DNA of 64,000 nucleotides from Sipunculus nudus (lineage: Eukaryota > Annelida > Sipuncula > Golfingiida > Sipunculidae). A program made the position numbers and the translations under genes. A model generated the notes under the pieces. That model was not told the DNA's origin. It saw nothing but the letters and a program-made list of their open reading frames with translations, and made no database searches. This document shows, piece after piece, positions 35,391-44,794 of this stretch. The stretch is taken from assembly GCA_026874595.1 (NCBI GenBank), contig CM049309.1, positions 28,399,033 to 28,463,032 on the forward strand, in the 5' to 3' direction. Position 1 is the first letter of the stretch; each line of letters starts with the position of its first letter.

Positions 35391-37785
35391 ACAAGGCCTA
35401 CAGGCCTAATGCGAACCTGTTCAATGAGATCACACCATGTATAATGCTTCAATGCTGGACCATTACTTTTCAAGAACATGTGTAACATGTAAATGAACAA
35501 TGCAAGTACTAAACACTTAGAACAAGAAACAATTAAACAAACATCACTGCTTCAATTCTGGCATGGGTGCACACAACACAAAAACTAGAATATGGGTAGT
35601 CAACAAGCGACTATGTGTATCCGCCAAAATCAGAGTAGGAAAGGTGAAGTGAGGCATGGATTGAGTGGCAAGGGGAAACAGAGTGAGGTGTGTTGCATAA
35701 TAGCCTGGATGTCTGCAGCTGATATGTGTATGTAGGTTGCGCCTTCTACCCCAAAATCCAGAAAGCTGTCCAAGATGTATAAACATGCAAAATTTTAGGC
35801 AGATAAGTCAAACCACTACTGAGATATGAGTGATTTTAGCTCATGGCAGAAAAACAGACGGGTGCTATGAAAAATGGTGGCAGGTGGCAGCACAAATTTT
35901 GTGTATGATTAAGAGCTATGTGTGATTTATACACATGTAAAATTTCAGGGGGATATGTCAAACCAGTCCTGAGATATAAGCCTGCATGTCTGCAGCGTAT
36001 ACATAAGTGTAGGTGGCGCCACCTGCCACAAAATCCAGAGAGCTATCCAAGATGTATAAACCTGCAAAATTTAAAACAGATATGTAAAACCACTGCCGAG
36101 ATATGATTAATTTTATGCCACGGCCAACAAATATACGGATGCTGTGCATAAATGATTGCAGGTGGCACCACCAGTTTTGCGTATGATTAAGAGCTATGTG
36201 AAATCTATAAACATGCAAAATTTTTGCCAAATCGGTGAAATGGTTCCTGAGATATGAGCTTGAATGTCTGCAGCGTAAATTTGAAAGTAGGTGGCGCCAC
36301 CTGTCATAAAACAAGAAAGCTGTCAAGGATGTATACACATGCAAAATTTTAGGTGGATAAGTCAAACCACTGCCGAGATATGAGTGATTTTATCCTGATG
36401 CAGATGAACAGATGGACCCTGTGCAAAAATGGTTACAGGTGGCACCACCAGTTTTGCGTATGATAAAGAGCTATGGGAGATCTATAAACATGCAAAATTT
36501 TGGCCTAACTGGACAAACGGTTCCCGAGATATGAGCTTGGATGTCTGTAGCTAAAACGTGAATGTAGGTGGCGCCACCTGTCATAAAATCAAGAAAGCTG
36601 TCCAGGATGTATACACATGCAAAATTTCAGGTGGGTAAGTCCCACCAATGCAGAGATATATGTGTTTTTACCCTAAGGCAGATGAACAGTTGGACGCTGT
36701 GCAATGATTGTTGCAGGTGGCGCCACCATTTTTAGTGTATGTTATAAAGCTTTCCAAGGGCTACATTTGTGCAAAATTTTTAGCCTTATCAGTCAAACGG
36801 TTCCCGAGATATGTGGGTTTATGTGTGGAAAAAGACGCACAAATGGACGCTGGGCAGAGAGGAAAGGTCAGAGGTCAACCAAAAATGAGGCAGTTCACAT
36901 GTGACCGATCATAATTCAGAATTTTAAAAATTCTACCCAGTGGTTATGGAGGAGTTCGCCGTAATCCTTTGTGGCGATGGCCGCAGCGTTGGTGTCCGAC
37001 TGAAAACATAGTATCCGCAAAACTCTGTTTTAGCGGATACAATGATTGAAGCTGGCACCATCAGTCTTATATACAACGAAGAGATATATACATATGCCCA
37101 ATGTCAGACTGATATGTCAAACCCCTCCTGTGAAATAAGCAGGTACATACACTGTGCAAAAGTCAATGTAGGTGGCACCACCTGTCTTGTAAATGAGAAT
37201 ACCATCAAAGATGCATAGACAGGTATCAGTCCAATACATCAAATTTCCCCAGAGTTTGATGCACTGGGCTGACAAGGCTTAGGTGAGTAATTAAGGCAGT
37301 TGCCCCCAAGTGACCTGTGACAAATTGCTGCCTCAAGCTACTGCACTGAGTGAACTCTTGACCTGCACCTGGCTAGACTGAGTGAACTTTTGACCTGTAC
37401 CTGGCTGAACTGAGTGAACTCTTGACCTGTTGCATAATCTGACACAGTTGGTAGTCTGCCAAAGCTATAAATAGATTCAGGCTGAACTTTGGTGCCAAAT
37501 ATGATGCAGTGAGCAGTCTGCCAAAGCTATAAATAGAATGCAGCTACTGCACTGAGTGAACTCTTGACCTATACCTGGCTGCACTTCTTCCAATCCTGGC
37601 ACTGTGCCAAAACTATTTATAGAGCTGACATCATCTTGACCATTGGCCAACATCAAGGCACTGGCAATCTGCCAGTGGTAAACCAAGTGCTGCCATCTGT
37701 ACACAAAAGTGGTCCCTACTTGAAATAACTTTGAAATTTATTTTCCCAAAACAAAATGCTTTTCAGTTGACTTTTTATAAAAAAA
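35391..37785 (+). repeat. Tandem segmental duplication, unit 2 (2.4 kb)
   Basis: It holds, in order, a family 5 5' end (35393-35580), a complete family 2 element (35582-37044) and the CTGAGTGAACTCTTGACCTG region (37040-37500). It ends with the same AAATAACTTTGAAATTTATT and AATGCTTTTCAG phrases as unit 1. Confidence 0.78.
35582..37044 (+). mobile_element. Dispersed repeat family 2, complete copy
   Basis: The 5' end AAACTAGAATATGGG is at 35582, with GTATCCGCCAAAATCAGAG at 35617-35635. The body is units of about 280 bp (GCTGTGC.AAAATGGTTGCAGG near 35865, 36140, 36417 and 36697). The 3' hairpin 37011-37040 has GTATCCGC and GCGGATAC arms extended by AAAAC / GTTTT around TCT. The hairpin arm is complementary to the 5' subterminal sequence. 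A frame at 35958-36365 (-) is not preserved in other copies. It looks like a non-autonomous Helentron-like element. Confidence 0.72.
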
Positions 37786-37807
37786 GAAATCAGGAATATA
37801 TGTAAAA

Positions 37808-37952
37808 TTATTATGGATGCATACTGAATGCAAAATTAAAATACAGATATATATCATTGATGGCAAATTCTTGAATTAAGTTTAGTAGGGATACCAATAA
37901 TTTATAATCCACGTACAGTTGTCTTTATATAGCCACAGAGAGCTGAATATCC
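37808..37952 (+). repeat. Family A, copy 3, left part
   Basis: This matches 1320-1453. It is cut at 37952 by the retroelement insertion and continues at 42214. Confidence 0.8.
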
Positions 37953-38148
37953 CAGTCATTATTCGTCACTTGCTCCCTGATTGCCGTAGTGTACGGACGT
38001 CAGCGAGCCTCCCCAGCGCCTACTCATCAGCCAGATCAGCTAACCAGATAAGATTGACCGACTCAACACTCTAATTAGCACCGTGTTTGTTCAGGCATAC
38101 TATTCACTTAGTGTTTAGTCTGTCTGGGCCGGCCGGTGCCACCCAAAC

Positions 38149-38164
38149 AGTCCTTTTTTGGACT
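38149..38164 (+). other. Stem-loop AGTCC..GGACT in 5' leader
   Basis: AGTCC (38149-38153), six T and GGACT (38160-38164) form a short hairpin preceded by ACCCAAAC. Related hairpins occur twice in the 3' region (41532-41547 and 41559-41574), so the two ends of the insertion share this element. Confidence 0.6.
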
Positions 38165-38401
38165 CGCTACAATTACAACAGAAATATACAAGATAATACA
38201 AGCTACAACAAGACACAGGATATAGAACAAGACACAGTCACAAGTCAGATACACACAAAACACAGCAAAGTAAGTAACATTTACATAAGCGCATGCACTT
38301 TGTATCCAGAAACAAGTAAGTATTACTAGCACTACTAAACCAATCTAAACAACACATAAACAAACACTCACATCAGCGGGGGGCCAACCTGCAATAGCAA
38401 T

Positions 38402-39410
38402 ATGGCCGCCCGTACTGAAAACAAACTTATCCCCACAGTGGATTTTATGGACACTTGTAGGGATAAAGTAAACAAAACCAAAACCAAACAAACAGCAGCA
38501 AAATCAAAATTGAACAAGGAACTAAAGAAAAAACAAACAGCAAACCAAAAACAAAACGGAGAAACAGAAATGGACACACAACCCGCCCCGCAAAATACAA
38601 CAACTGAAACAAACAAACAAACAAACAAACAAACCACCAAAAAACCAACAAAGGGAGTCATCAAGGGCGTCCCTGAAGAAATCAACACACAAACAATAAA
38701 AGAAATCCTGAAAAACATGGGGGTCACAGAGGCCCACAGACTCGGCAAAAGCAGAGTTATAAAACTCACTTTTGCCACCCCAGAAAAATACACTACAGCA
38801 CAACAAACAAACATCAAAATAAACAACACAACCTACAAAATGACAAAATACGAGGAGCTGAGTGAAGTAGCGCAATGCTACAACTGCCAAAGATTTGGCC
38901 ACTCAGCCAAAACATGTAAACAACCCCCCAGATGCCTCCGTTGCGGTACTCAGGGCCACACCCTGCAACTCACCCAAAACTGAAGCGCAATGCGCAAACT
39001 GTAAAGGGCAGCACATCGCCAGCTTTAAATCCTGCCCAATATACAAAAAAGCAAACTCAGATCATAGAAAAAATGAAAAAATAAAGAAAGAAAAAACAAA
39101 CAAAACTCCGCTACTCCCCGCACCCGCCCGCCCAGCATGGGGCCAAAATCCCATCCCCACACCACCCCCCCAAATCATGAACAACACAAGAAATGAAACA
39201 CAAGCAACCAAAAACATGACATACCTTGCCATGACCATTAAGGAACTACTCCCAGATAAAACCATGACAGAAATCTGCAACATACTGGCAGTAGGGCACA
39301 AACAAGCCTACCAATTCACAGTGCATCCACGCACTGTTGAAGAAAACATCAGAAAAATTAAACAAATAAACAACAAATACAGGCAGGAATTCCCTGCATT
39401 ATCCCGATAA
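38402..39410 (+). pseudogene. LINE ORF1: gag-like protein with CCHC zinc knuckles, frameshifted
   Basis: This encodes a nucleic-acid-binding ORF1/gag of a Jockey-type non-LTR retrotransposon. The first part (38402-38983, ATG at 38402) has a lysine- and glutamine-rich low-complexity N-terminus (about residues 15-80). A globular region follows (GVIKGVPEEI, HRLGKSRVIKLTF) resembling the domain that precedes zinc knuckles in arthropod and mollusc gags. Then comes a CCHC knuckle CYNCQRFGHSAKTC and the start of a second (CLRCGTQGH). A frameshift lies between about 38950 and 38985. The second frame (38895-39410) continues with CANCKGQHIASFKSC, a proline-rich linker and a C-terminal helix-rich part, ending TAA at 39408-39410. 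The frameshift makes it a pseudogene unless it is an assembly error. Confidence 0.8.
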
Positions 39411-40090
39411 AACAACTCAAAAACATTAAATTCAATATTGTAAATAATAATAATAATAGTAGTAATACTAACAACCCCCCTAACACCCCAAACGACAAAC
39501 TCAAGATCATTCACATAAATACAAACAGCCTGACCACCAAAAAACAAAGTTTATTAAACTATTTAACAAAAAACAATATACAAATTGCTCTGATAACAGA
39601 AACAAAACTCAAACCGGGTACCCATTTCTCGATGGGACCCTATGACTTAATCAGAGCAGACAGAAAAACAGGAGCCGGAGGGGGCACGGCCATTTGTATA
39701 GATAGACAACTAAACTACACTATAAACAAATGGTTCGGGCATTTTAAAGCAGAAGCCCTCTCCATGCGCATAAACAACGAACAAAACACAACCTCCCCCC
39801 TAAATATAATAGTTTATTACAATCCGCCACAAAACAAATTACAACCGCAAATATTAAAAAAAATCAGAAATAATAGTAAAAATTACATAATCCTCGGAGA
39901 CCTGAACGCCCCTCATGAAAATTACGGCGCGCGATACACAAACGAGTCTGGGAGAATATTAATGAATGAACTCTCAGACGGTAAAAATACCCAAAAACCC
40001 AAGAGTATTAACAGCAGGGCCCGTATCGGTTACCCTCTTGCTGGTAATTACTCTTATAAACCCTCCACTCCCCCCCACTCCCCCACATAA
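39362..40090 (+). pseudogene. LINE ORF2 remnant: truncated APE-type endonuclease
   Basis: This is the N-terminal part of the apurinic-like endonuclease that nicks target DNA in target-primed reverse transcription. The open frame runs from 39362 to the stop at 40090. The recognisable domain starts at KLKIIHINTNSL (about 39497) and continues with IALITETKL (catalytic Glu), GGGTAICI, and YIILGDLNAPHENYG (the GDLNA motif). After GRILMNEL (about 39977) it loses similarity, so the final SDH region and all of the reverse transcriptase are absent. The first in-frame ATG (39632) lies within the domain, so either translation starts by re-initiation or frameshifting after ORF1, or the start codon was lost. 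The frame overlaps the end of ORF1. Confidence 0.8.
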
Positions 40091-40271
40091 ATAAATAATT
40101 AGAAAACGGGTAGCTGAGTTGCCAAACGGTGGACAGCACCCACAAATAGCACTAGGACCCCCCCCCCCCCCCCCCGCACTTAAAAACATCATCGATAAAC
40201 CCTCCCCCACACGCTAAACCCCCCCCCCTCTCTACATCAATAAGAAATAAAATAAAACCCTTAAACAACAC

Positions 40272-40575
40272 AAATCAAAGACAAAGTGCCCAAACCGGGT
40301 CACTACTATTGTCTGAGATTTATTCATAACATCTTCAATAAAACAACACACCTAACGTCACCAGATATGGGATGAGTAATTCGCAGGCTCGGTCGGGACG
40401 CGTTTTACCTCCCCACAAAATAAAAAATAAAAACCAAACAAAATAAAAGCAGAAACTACAAGGAACATAAAACAACTAATACTCAGTAATACACAATATT
40501 TTATTAAAGAACAATAATAACATATATCGAAGACAAAGTGCCCAAACCGGGACACTATTATTGTCGGAGATTAAA
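40272..40575 (+). repeat. Duplicated GACAAAGTGCCCAAACCGG module
   Basis: GACAAAGTGCCCAAACCGG, then G(T/A)CACTA.TATTGTC and GAGATT, occurs at about 40279 and again at about 40531, 252 bp apart. Both lie downstream of the endonuclease remnant, inside the 3' part of the LINE-like insertion. Confidence 0.8.
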
Positions 40576-40721
40576 TCAAAACACAACTCTGGGAAATACA
40601 TATTCACCGACACAACACCACTCCACTAACCAATACTAATACACCCCCAATTAGAATAGAACCATACTAAACCCATGTACAAAAAATGCACCATACTGTT
40701 TTACACACCATAAACTTTTAA

Positions 40722-40722
<1 letters not shown>

Positions 40723-40755
<33 letters not shown>
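40723..40755 (+). other. 33-nt A tract
   Basis: An uninterrupted A run lies in the LINE-like insertion. It may be the poly(A) tail of an inner retrotransposed copy, or a former 3' end with the remaining 1.46 kb acquired by read-through. The target duplication lies at 42214, not here. Confidence 0.8.
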
Positions 40756-40759
<4 letters not shown>

Positions 40760-41040
40760 ACAATTCATGTAAATACACCACCTCACTCATCATTTTTCAT
40801 GCACACTAACCCACGTTTTCTACGATTTTTACCGGTTTTTCACCCTTTTGTTTTTGTATTTTTCACAATATCGACGCAATATCTGGTTATCCGACTCTCA
40901 TATATAAGATATAATTATAGATTTTATTAGTAATTACAGCATTTCCGGCAGACCAGTGGCATGGAAACTGAAGCCGGCCACTAGCAAGTGGATGGAAACT
41001 GATGCCGCCACTAGCCTCAACTACCCCCGCCCCCTCCCTC

Positions 41041-41290
41041 TCAGTCTGCGCTTATATAAAAATACTTCTTATAAGTATTTCCTATAAAAGTACATGATCA
41101 TAAATATTTTTTATAAATATCTATGTGATACTTAATATAAAAGTACAAACTGAGAGCCCCACCGGCCGGCTAGATTTCTAACTATAAAGATATCTTCTAT
41201 AGATATCTCCTTTAGGCCAATATAAGGGTAAATGATCATGAGGCATTTTCTTAAAAAATCCCTTGTGATACTTATAAAATTATAAAGAAA
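41041..41290 (+). repeat. Paired stem-loop modules AAATACTT/AAGTATTT and AGATATCT/AGATATCT
   Basis: Two homologous modules (about 41050-41140 and 41177-41280) each have a hairpin followed by CATGATCAT or ATGATCATGA, then GTGATACTTA. The first hairpin is AAATACTT-CTTAT-AAGTATTT. The second is AGATATCT-TCT(AT)-AGATATCT. The stem sequences differ but both pair. Confidence 0.6.
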
Positions 41291-41531
41291 TCTACGGCCC
41301 CCCCCCCCCCCCATCCCCACCACGGACAACAACTACCCCTGACAACCACCACCAACAGCATCCGACATCGAAGCGCAAGTCCAGCGGCAGCCCCCCCTAC
41401 ACCACCAGCGGAAGATTAGAGGGCACCCAGACGAGCGCACACCCCATCCGCCCACTGACAGCAACTTCCAAGACGACTACCCAGACCTACACCGGGACAG
41501 CTAATACTCAGACCAGACAAGACCCCCCAAC

Positions 41532-41574
41532 AGTCCTTTTTAGGACTACCCCCCCAACAGTCCTATTCAGGACT
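41532..41574 (+). other. Two 6-bp stem / 4-nt loop hairpins
   Basis: AGTCCT-TTTT-AGGACT lies at 41532-41547 and AGTCCT-ATTC-AGGACT at 41559-41574. Both are preceded by CAAC, and the first is followed by ACCC. Stem length, loop size and flanks resemble the metazoan histone mRNA 3' stem-loop (6-bp stem, UUUC-like loop, A-rich 5' and ACCC 3' flank), but the stem sequence differs. Confidence 0.65.
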
Positions 41575-41594
41575 AATCAATCATTCATCGACCT

Positions 41595-41792
41595 GGCAGC
41601 GGACAGACAGACAACTTTAGGTCCGCTGCCTGCCACAAGACCAAGACCCAAGACCAAGCCTCAAGACAAGTCAAAACTGGTAGCCCTAGGACAAGCCAAG
41701 AGAAGACAAGACAACCCCGACAGCCGGAACCCAAGTCAAGACAAGTCAAGAATCCCTGACAGTGGGCAAACAGACAACTTTAGGCCCACTGC
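41595..41792 (+). other. Two hairpins with different stems and the same 16-nt loop
   Basis: Hairpin 1: GGCAGCGGAC (41595-41604), loop AGACAGACAACTTTAG, GTCCGCTGCC (41621-41630). Hairpin 2: CAGTGGGC (41760-41767), loop AAACAGACAACTTTAG, GCCCACTG (41784-41791). Both are followed by CAAGACCAAG-type sequence, so they are copies of one module in which the stem diverged with pairing kept. Confidence 0.75.
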
Positions 41793-41839
41793 TCGGGGAC
41801 CAGCTGAAGACCAAGCCAAGACAGCCTGCCCGATCCAAG

Positions 41840-42137
41840 TCACAGGAAGTCCGGCTCTTCGCGGTAGGAGTTGTTCTGTCGGCGGTCTGGGTTTCCCTGC
41901 TTGTGTTCGGGTCTCTCTGTTGTGGTGCGCATACTGCTCGGGGATGTCGCTCGCGACCGGGTTCGTGGGGGCAGCGGCTCTGCTGCTGATGTCTGTGCAG
42001 TGAGTGGCCCGCTCGGGGCTTTTGTGGGTGTGGATGATGTAGCTTTCTCGGTCACCGGTGCGGGTGCATGCTGGTGGCTCTTCGCGGCTCCTTGGCTTGG
42101 CTTGTGTGGCATTTTCAGCATCAAAATTATAGTCTAA
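41840..42137. other. GC-rich 3' segment of the LINE-like insertion, open on both strands
   Basis: Frames of 88 residues (+, 41871-42137) and 94 residues (-, 41840-42124) overlap here. The minus-strand product is proline-, threonine- and serine-rich and basic, a little like a retroelement gag N-terminus. The plus-strand one is hydrophobic. Neither is recognised. The composition (GC and CpG rich) differs from the A/C-rich remainder. Confidence 0.35.
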
Positions 42138-42213
42138 AGAGACAGGCCGGGGCGGTGGTCCCAGACCACCTCAACCGTGTCTGTCTAGTGACTCAAAATA
42201 CTAGATCTAGTCT

Positions 42214-43470
42214 AGAGCTGAATATCCATGATTGTAACATTGCCTTGTATGATGAATAACTTAAATCATAAACCTAAATTTTTTAAAAGCTTTTAAAAAA
42301 ACTTTCTTGTCAATATTAACCAAATATAACCTGAAATCTAAATGTCTAGTGGCATGATGTAATAGATGCTGATAAACTGGTGCCAGGTTAGATGTAACAG
42401 CATCACACAGCTAACATATATGGTTAAATGACTCAATTCAATCTCCATAATTCAGCCAAAAATCATTCATGTGGAACCATTAATGACAATTATTATTAAG
42501 AAATATTGTAGGAATTATTCTTGTAAAATATTTAACAAACTGGCTTCAGTGGCATCAGTCAAAAAACGTTTCGCAAGTTTATAACTCATATAGGAAGATA
42601 CAGCAAACTGGCTAAGTTCAGCTTCCCATAACTCAGCCAAAAAGCACTGAATCAAAACCATTTGAACAAACTTGAATTATCAACATCTGAGGATAATTAA
42701 TGTGTGAGATTTAAGAATTTAGCTCAGTGGTTTTTGAGAAGAAGATCTTTGTAGCCACTGAGCTAAAATGGGCTGTTATGGCATATGACTAAATTCAGCT
42801 TCCCATAACTTAGCCAAAAGTCACTGAAAAGAGACCATTTGAACAAACATCAGAAAGCACTACCCTAGGATCATTTCTGTGCGATATTAAACATTTTGGC
42901 CATATGGTTTCAGAGCAGAAGTTTTTTGTAGCCCTCAGTGTGATACAGGCACTAATGACTCCGTACAAAAAAGGCCGATGCAGGTGGCGCCACCAATACC
43001 TCAATTTCAGATATGACATATGTGACCAACATAGGCATAAAATTTGGTGATGATAGCTCCAGCCGTTTCTGAGATTTAAATTTTAATATGCTTTTTTGCA
43101 CATTAACAAAGTTCAACCTCCTGTAACTCGGCCAAAAATCTCCAAACTGGAACAATTTGAACAAACTTGAGAAAGATTGTTCCAGGGATCATTTCTGTGA
43201 AATATTGGACAATTTGGCTGGACAGTTTCGGAGAAGAAGATTGTTAAAGCTTTTTTAGCTTTTTCCCTATAAAATCTAAGAAAATGCAGTTAGAAAAAAA
43301 AATAAATAAAATCCGATATAGTTTTTTGGATGACTGATTATTTGTATAAAATTTGGTGATGCTACCTCCTGCCGTTTTTGAGATAACTATGGTTAACGTA
43401 CAGACGATGCACGACGCACGACATGACGGATGACGCCGCACCATCGCATAAGCTCACAGGTTCGCTAAAA
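42214..43470 (+). repeat. Family A, copy 3, right part with 3' end
   Basis: This continues 37808-37952 after the retroelement. It matches 1454-2030 and the terminal unit (GGTGGCGCCACC at about 42983), ending CATAAGCTCACAGGTTCGCT followed by AAAAAT at 43471. GACGATGCACGACGCACGAC precedes the end. Confidence 0.8.
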
Positions 43471-44050
43471 ATTTTAAAATATAAGTTTAAATATCAGAAT
43501 TGTAACTTACATTATTATTTATCAAGAGTTTAGCTCACATCAGGTCATATTATGCATACGCATATGTTTTATTATTTTTAAATCACAAATGCTTTAAATT
43601 GAATTTAAAAGAAAATTAAATGAGTAGGGAAACTACTGTTTTCAGACATCTTTATTCGATTTCAGAAATGATAGAAATCTGAAAGACACAATGATAAAAC
43701 AGGTTTAAATTTAAATGTTAATGATCAGTGTTTGCTTATAGTTAATCTAAATAACCTTTAAAGGTCGGAGGATCATTAAAGAATTTATGCAGCACCACAT
43801 CTGGCACAGCTGGTTTCCATAGCCCTTAGTGAGGATCACAGCACAGTTTGGGTGGACCCTCCTCTTATCTTATCGGCTGTAAACTATTTGCACTGACTGG
43901 TCCCTTTACAACTACTGCTGATAGGCTGATTTAGACTTCAGCTTCATATTAGCCTCATTGCGCATGTGCAAAATCGTTATCGTGACCCCAGGGCATTGAT
44001 ACTGGTCACTCTGCTCGTGGCTTCCAACAGCACCTCTCCCTAAAATTTCT
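43471..44050. other. AT-rich spacer and probable 5' leader of the tyrosine-recombinase element
   Basis: 43471-43760 is AT-rich with nothing recognisable. From about 43760 the composition becomes mixed, which probably marks the 5' untranslated part of the following retroelement. No terminal repeat matching its 3' side was found by eye. Confidence 0.4.
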
Positions 44051-44060
44051 ACTTTCAACA

Positions 44061-44790
44061 TTGACCATATGTTTTTCCAGGTATGCATATTTAAGGTCCC
44101 TGAATTTCCCTTCCGAAAGCCCAGCTTATTTCAAGCACCAATATCAGGTCCAGAGGTTAAAGATGGATTACCCAAATTCTGATGCTTGGCTACATTATGA
44201 AATTAGCTACCGTGAACATATCTCTTATCACGATGACTTCTCATGGGGAGACCCCTTGCCTGCTTTGCTTTAAGAGGAGATTGCCCTTTCCCCTAGAAAG
44301 TCAAGATGGACTCAGCCCTTTTTCTGGAGCAATTCTCCTGCCATTCAAACATCCATACCCTCAGGATACTGCTTCTCCTATCACAGACAAGGGTGTTGTA
44401 CTAGGCCTCCCACTTCAAATTCTCTCATGCGTGTCCTTCATGTTGTAAGAACTGGGGTTCGGAAGAACGCCACTCCCTCTCCTCTTGTTCCGCATCTGCC
44501 ACCAGGCCCACCTTAAGAGACAGCAGAATCCCCCTCCCCCTTCCAGGCCCAACTCCAGTAGGGCCCCAAACGCCAATATTTTTCTACTGCAAGGTTACAA
44601 CAGAGTAGAGACTGAATTTTTATTAAGTGGCTTTACAGAGGGTTTCCGTATCCATTCCGACACTACAAGTGCATCCTTTGATATAAGCAACCACGCCTCT
44701 TTGTTGCATAATGAAAAGGTAGGTTATCAGATGATTTCTTCTGAGCTTGAAGCAAACCGAATAGCTGGACCTTTCACCTCCCTATAAAGG
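44061..44790 (+). pseudogene. DIRS/Ngaro-type gag remnant
   Basis: The coding sequence is broken over three frames. 44061-44273 encodes a region with WLHYEISYREHISYHD and WGDPLPALL. Around 44410-44500 a frame reads FKFSHACPSCCKNWGSEERH, then S-L-S-S-C, a cysteine/histidine cluster like the zinc-binding motif of tyrosine-recombinase retroelement gag proteins. 44485-44787 carries a proline-rich linker and the stretch GFTEGFRIHSDT that precedes RT in these elements. It directly precedes the RT remnant at 44800. Confidence 0.6.
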
Positions 44791-44794
44791 GGAG

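Larger units (their letters stand above)
37953..42213 (+). mobile_element. LINE-like retroelement insertion with 14-bp target-site duplication
   Basis: AGAGCTGAATATCC occurs immediately before (37939-37952) and after (42214-42227) this 4,261-bp block. The uninterrupted family A copy at 1440-1460 has the site once, so the whole block arrived as one insertion. Inside are a 5' leader, a gag-like ORF1 with a frameshift, a truncated endonuclease ORF2, a 33-nt A tract (40723-40755), and a 1.4-kb 3' region with several stem-loops and duplicated modules. Reverse transcriptase is missing, so it is non-autonomous or internally deleted. The plus strand is rich in A and C and poor in G from about 38200 to 41800, unlike its surroundings. 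Confidence 0.78.

Noticed and set aside
38368-38902. Minus-strand hydrophobic frames of 126-153 residues opposite the LINE ORF1
   Set aside because: They are the reverse complement of the A/C-rich gag coding strand and yield artificial Phe/Val/Cys-rich products.
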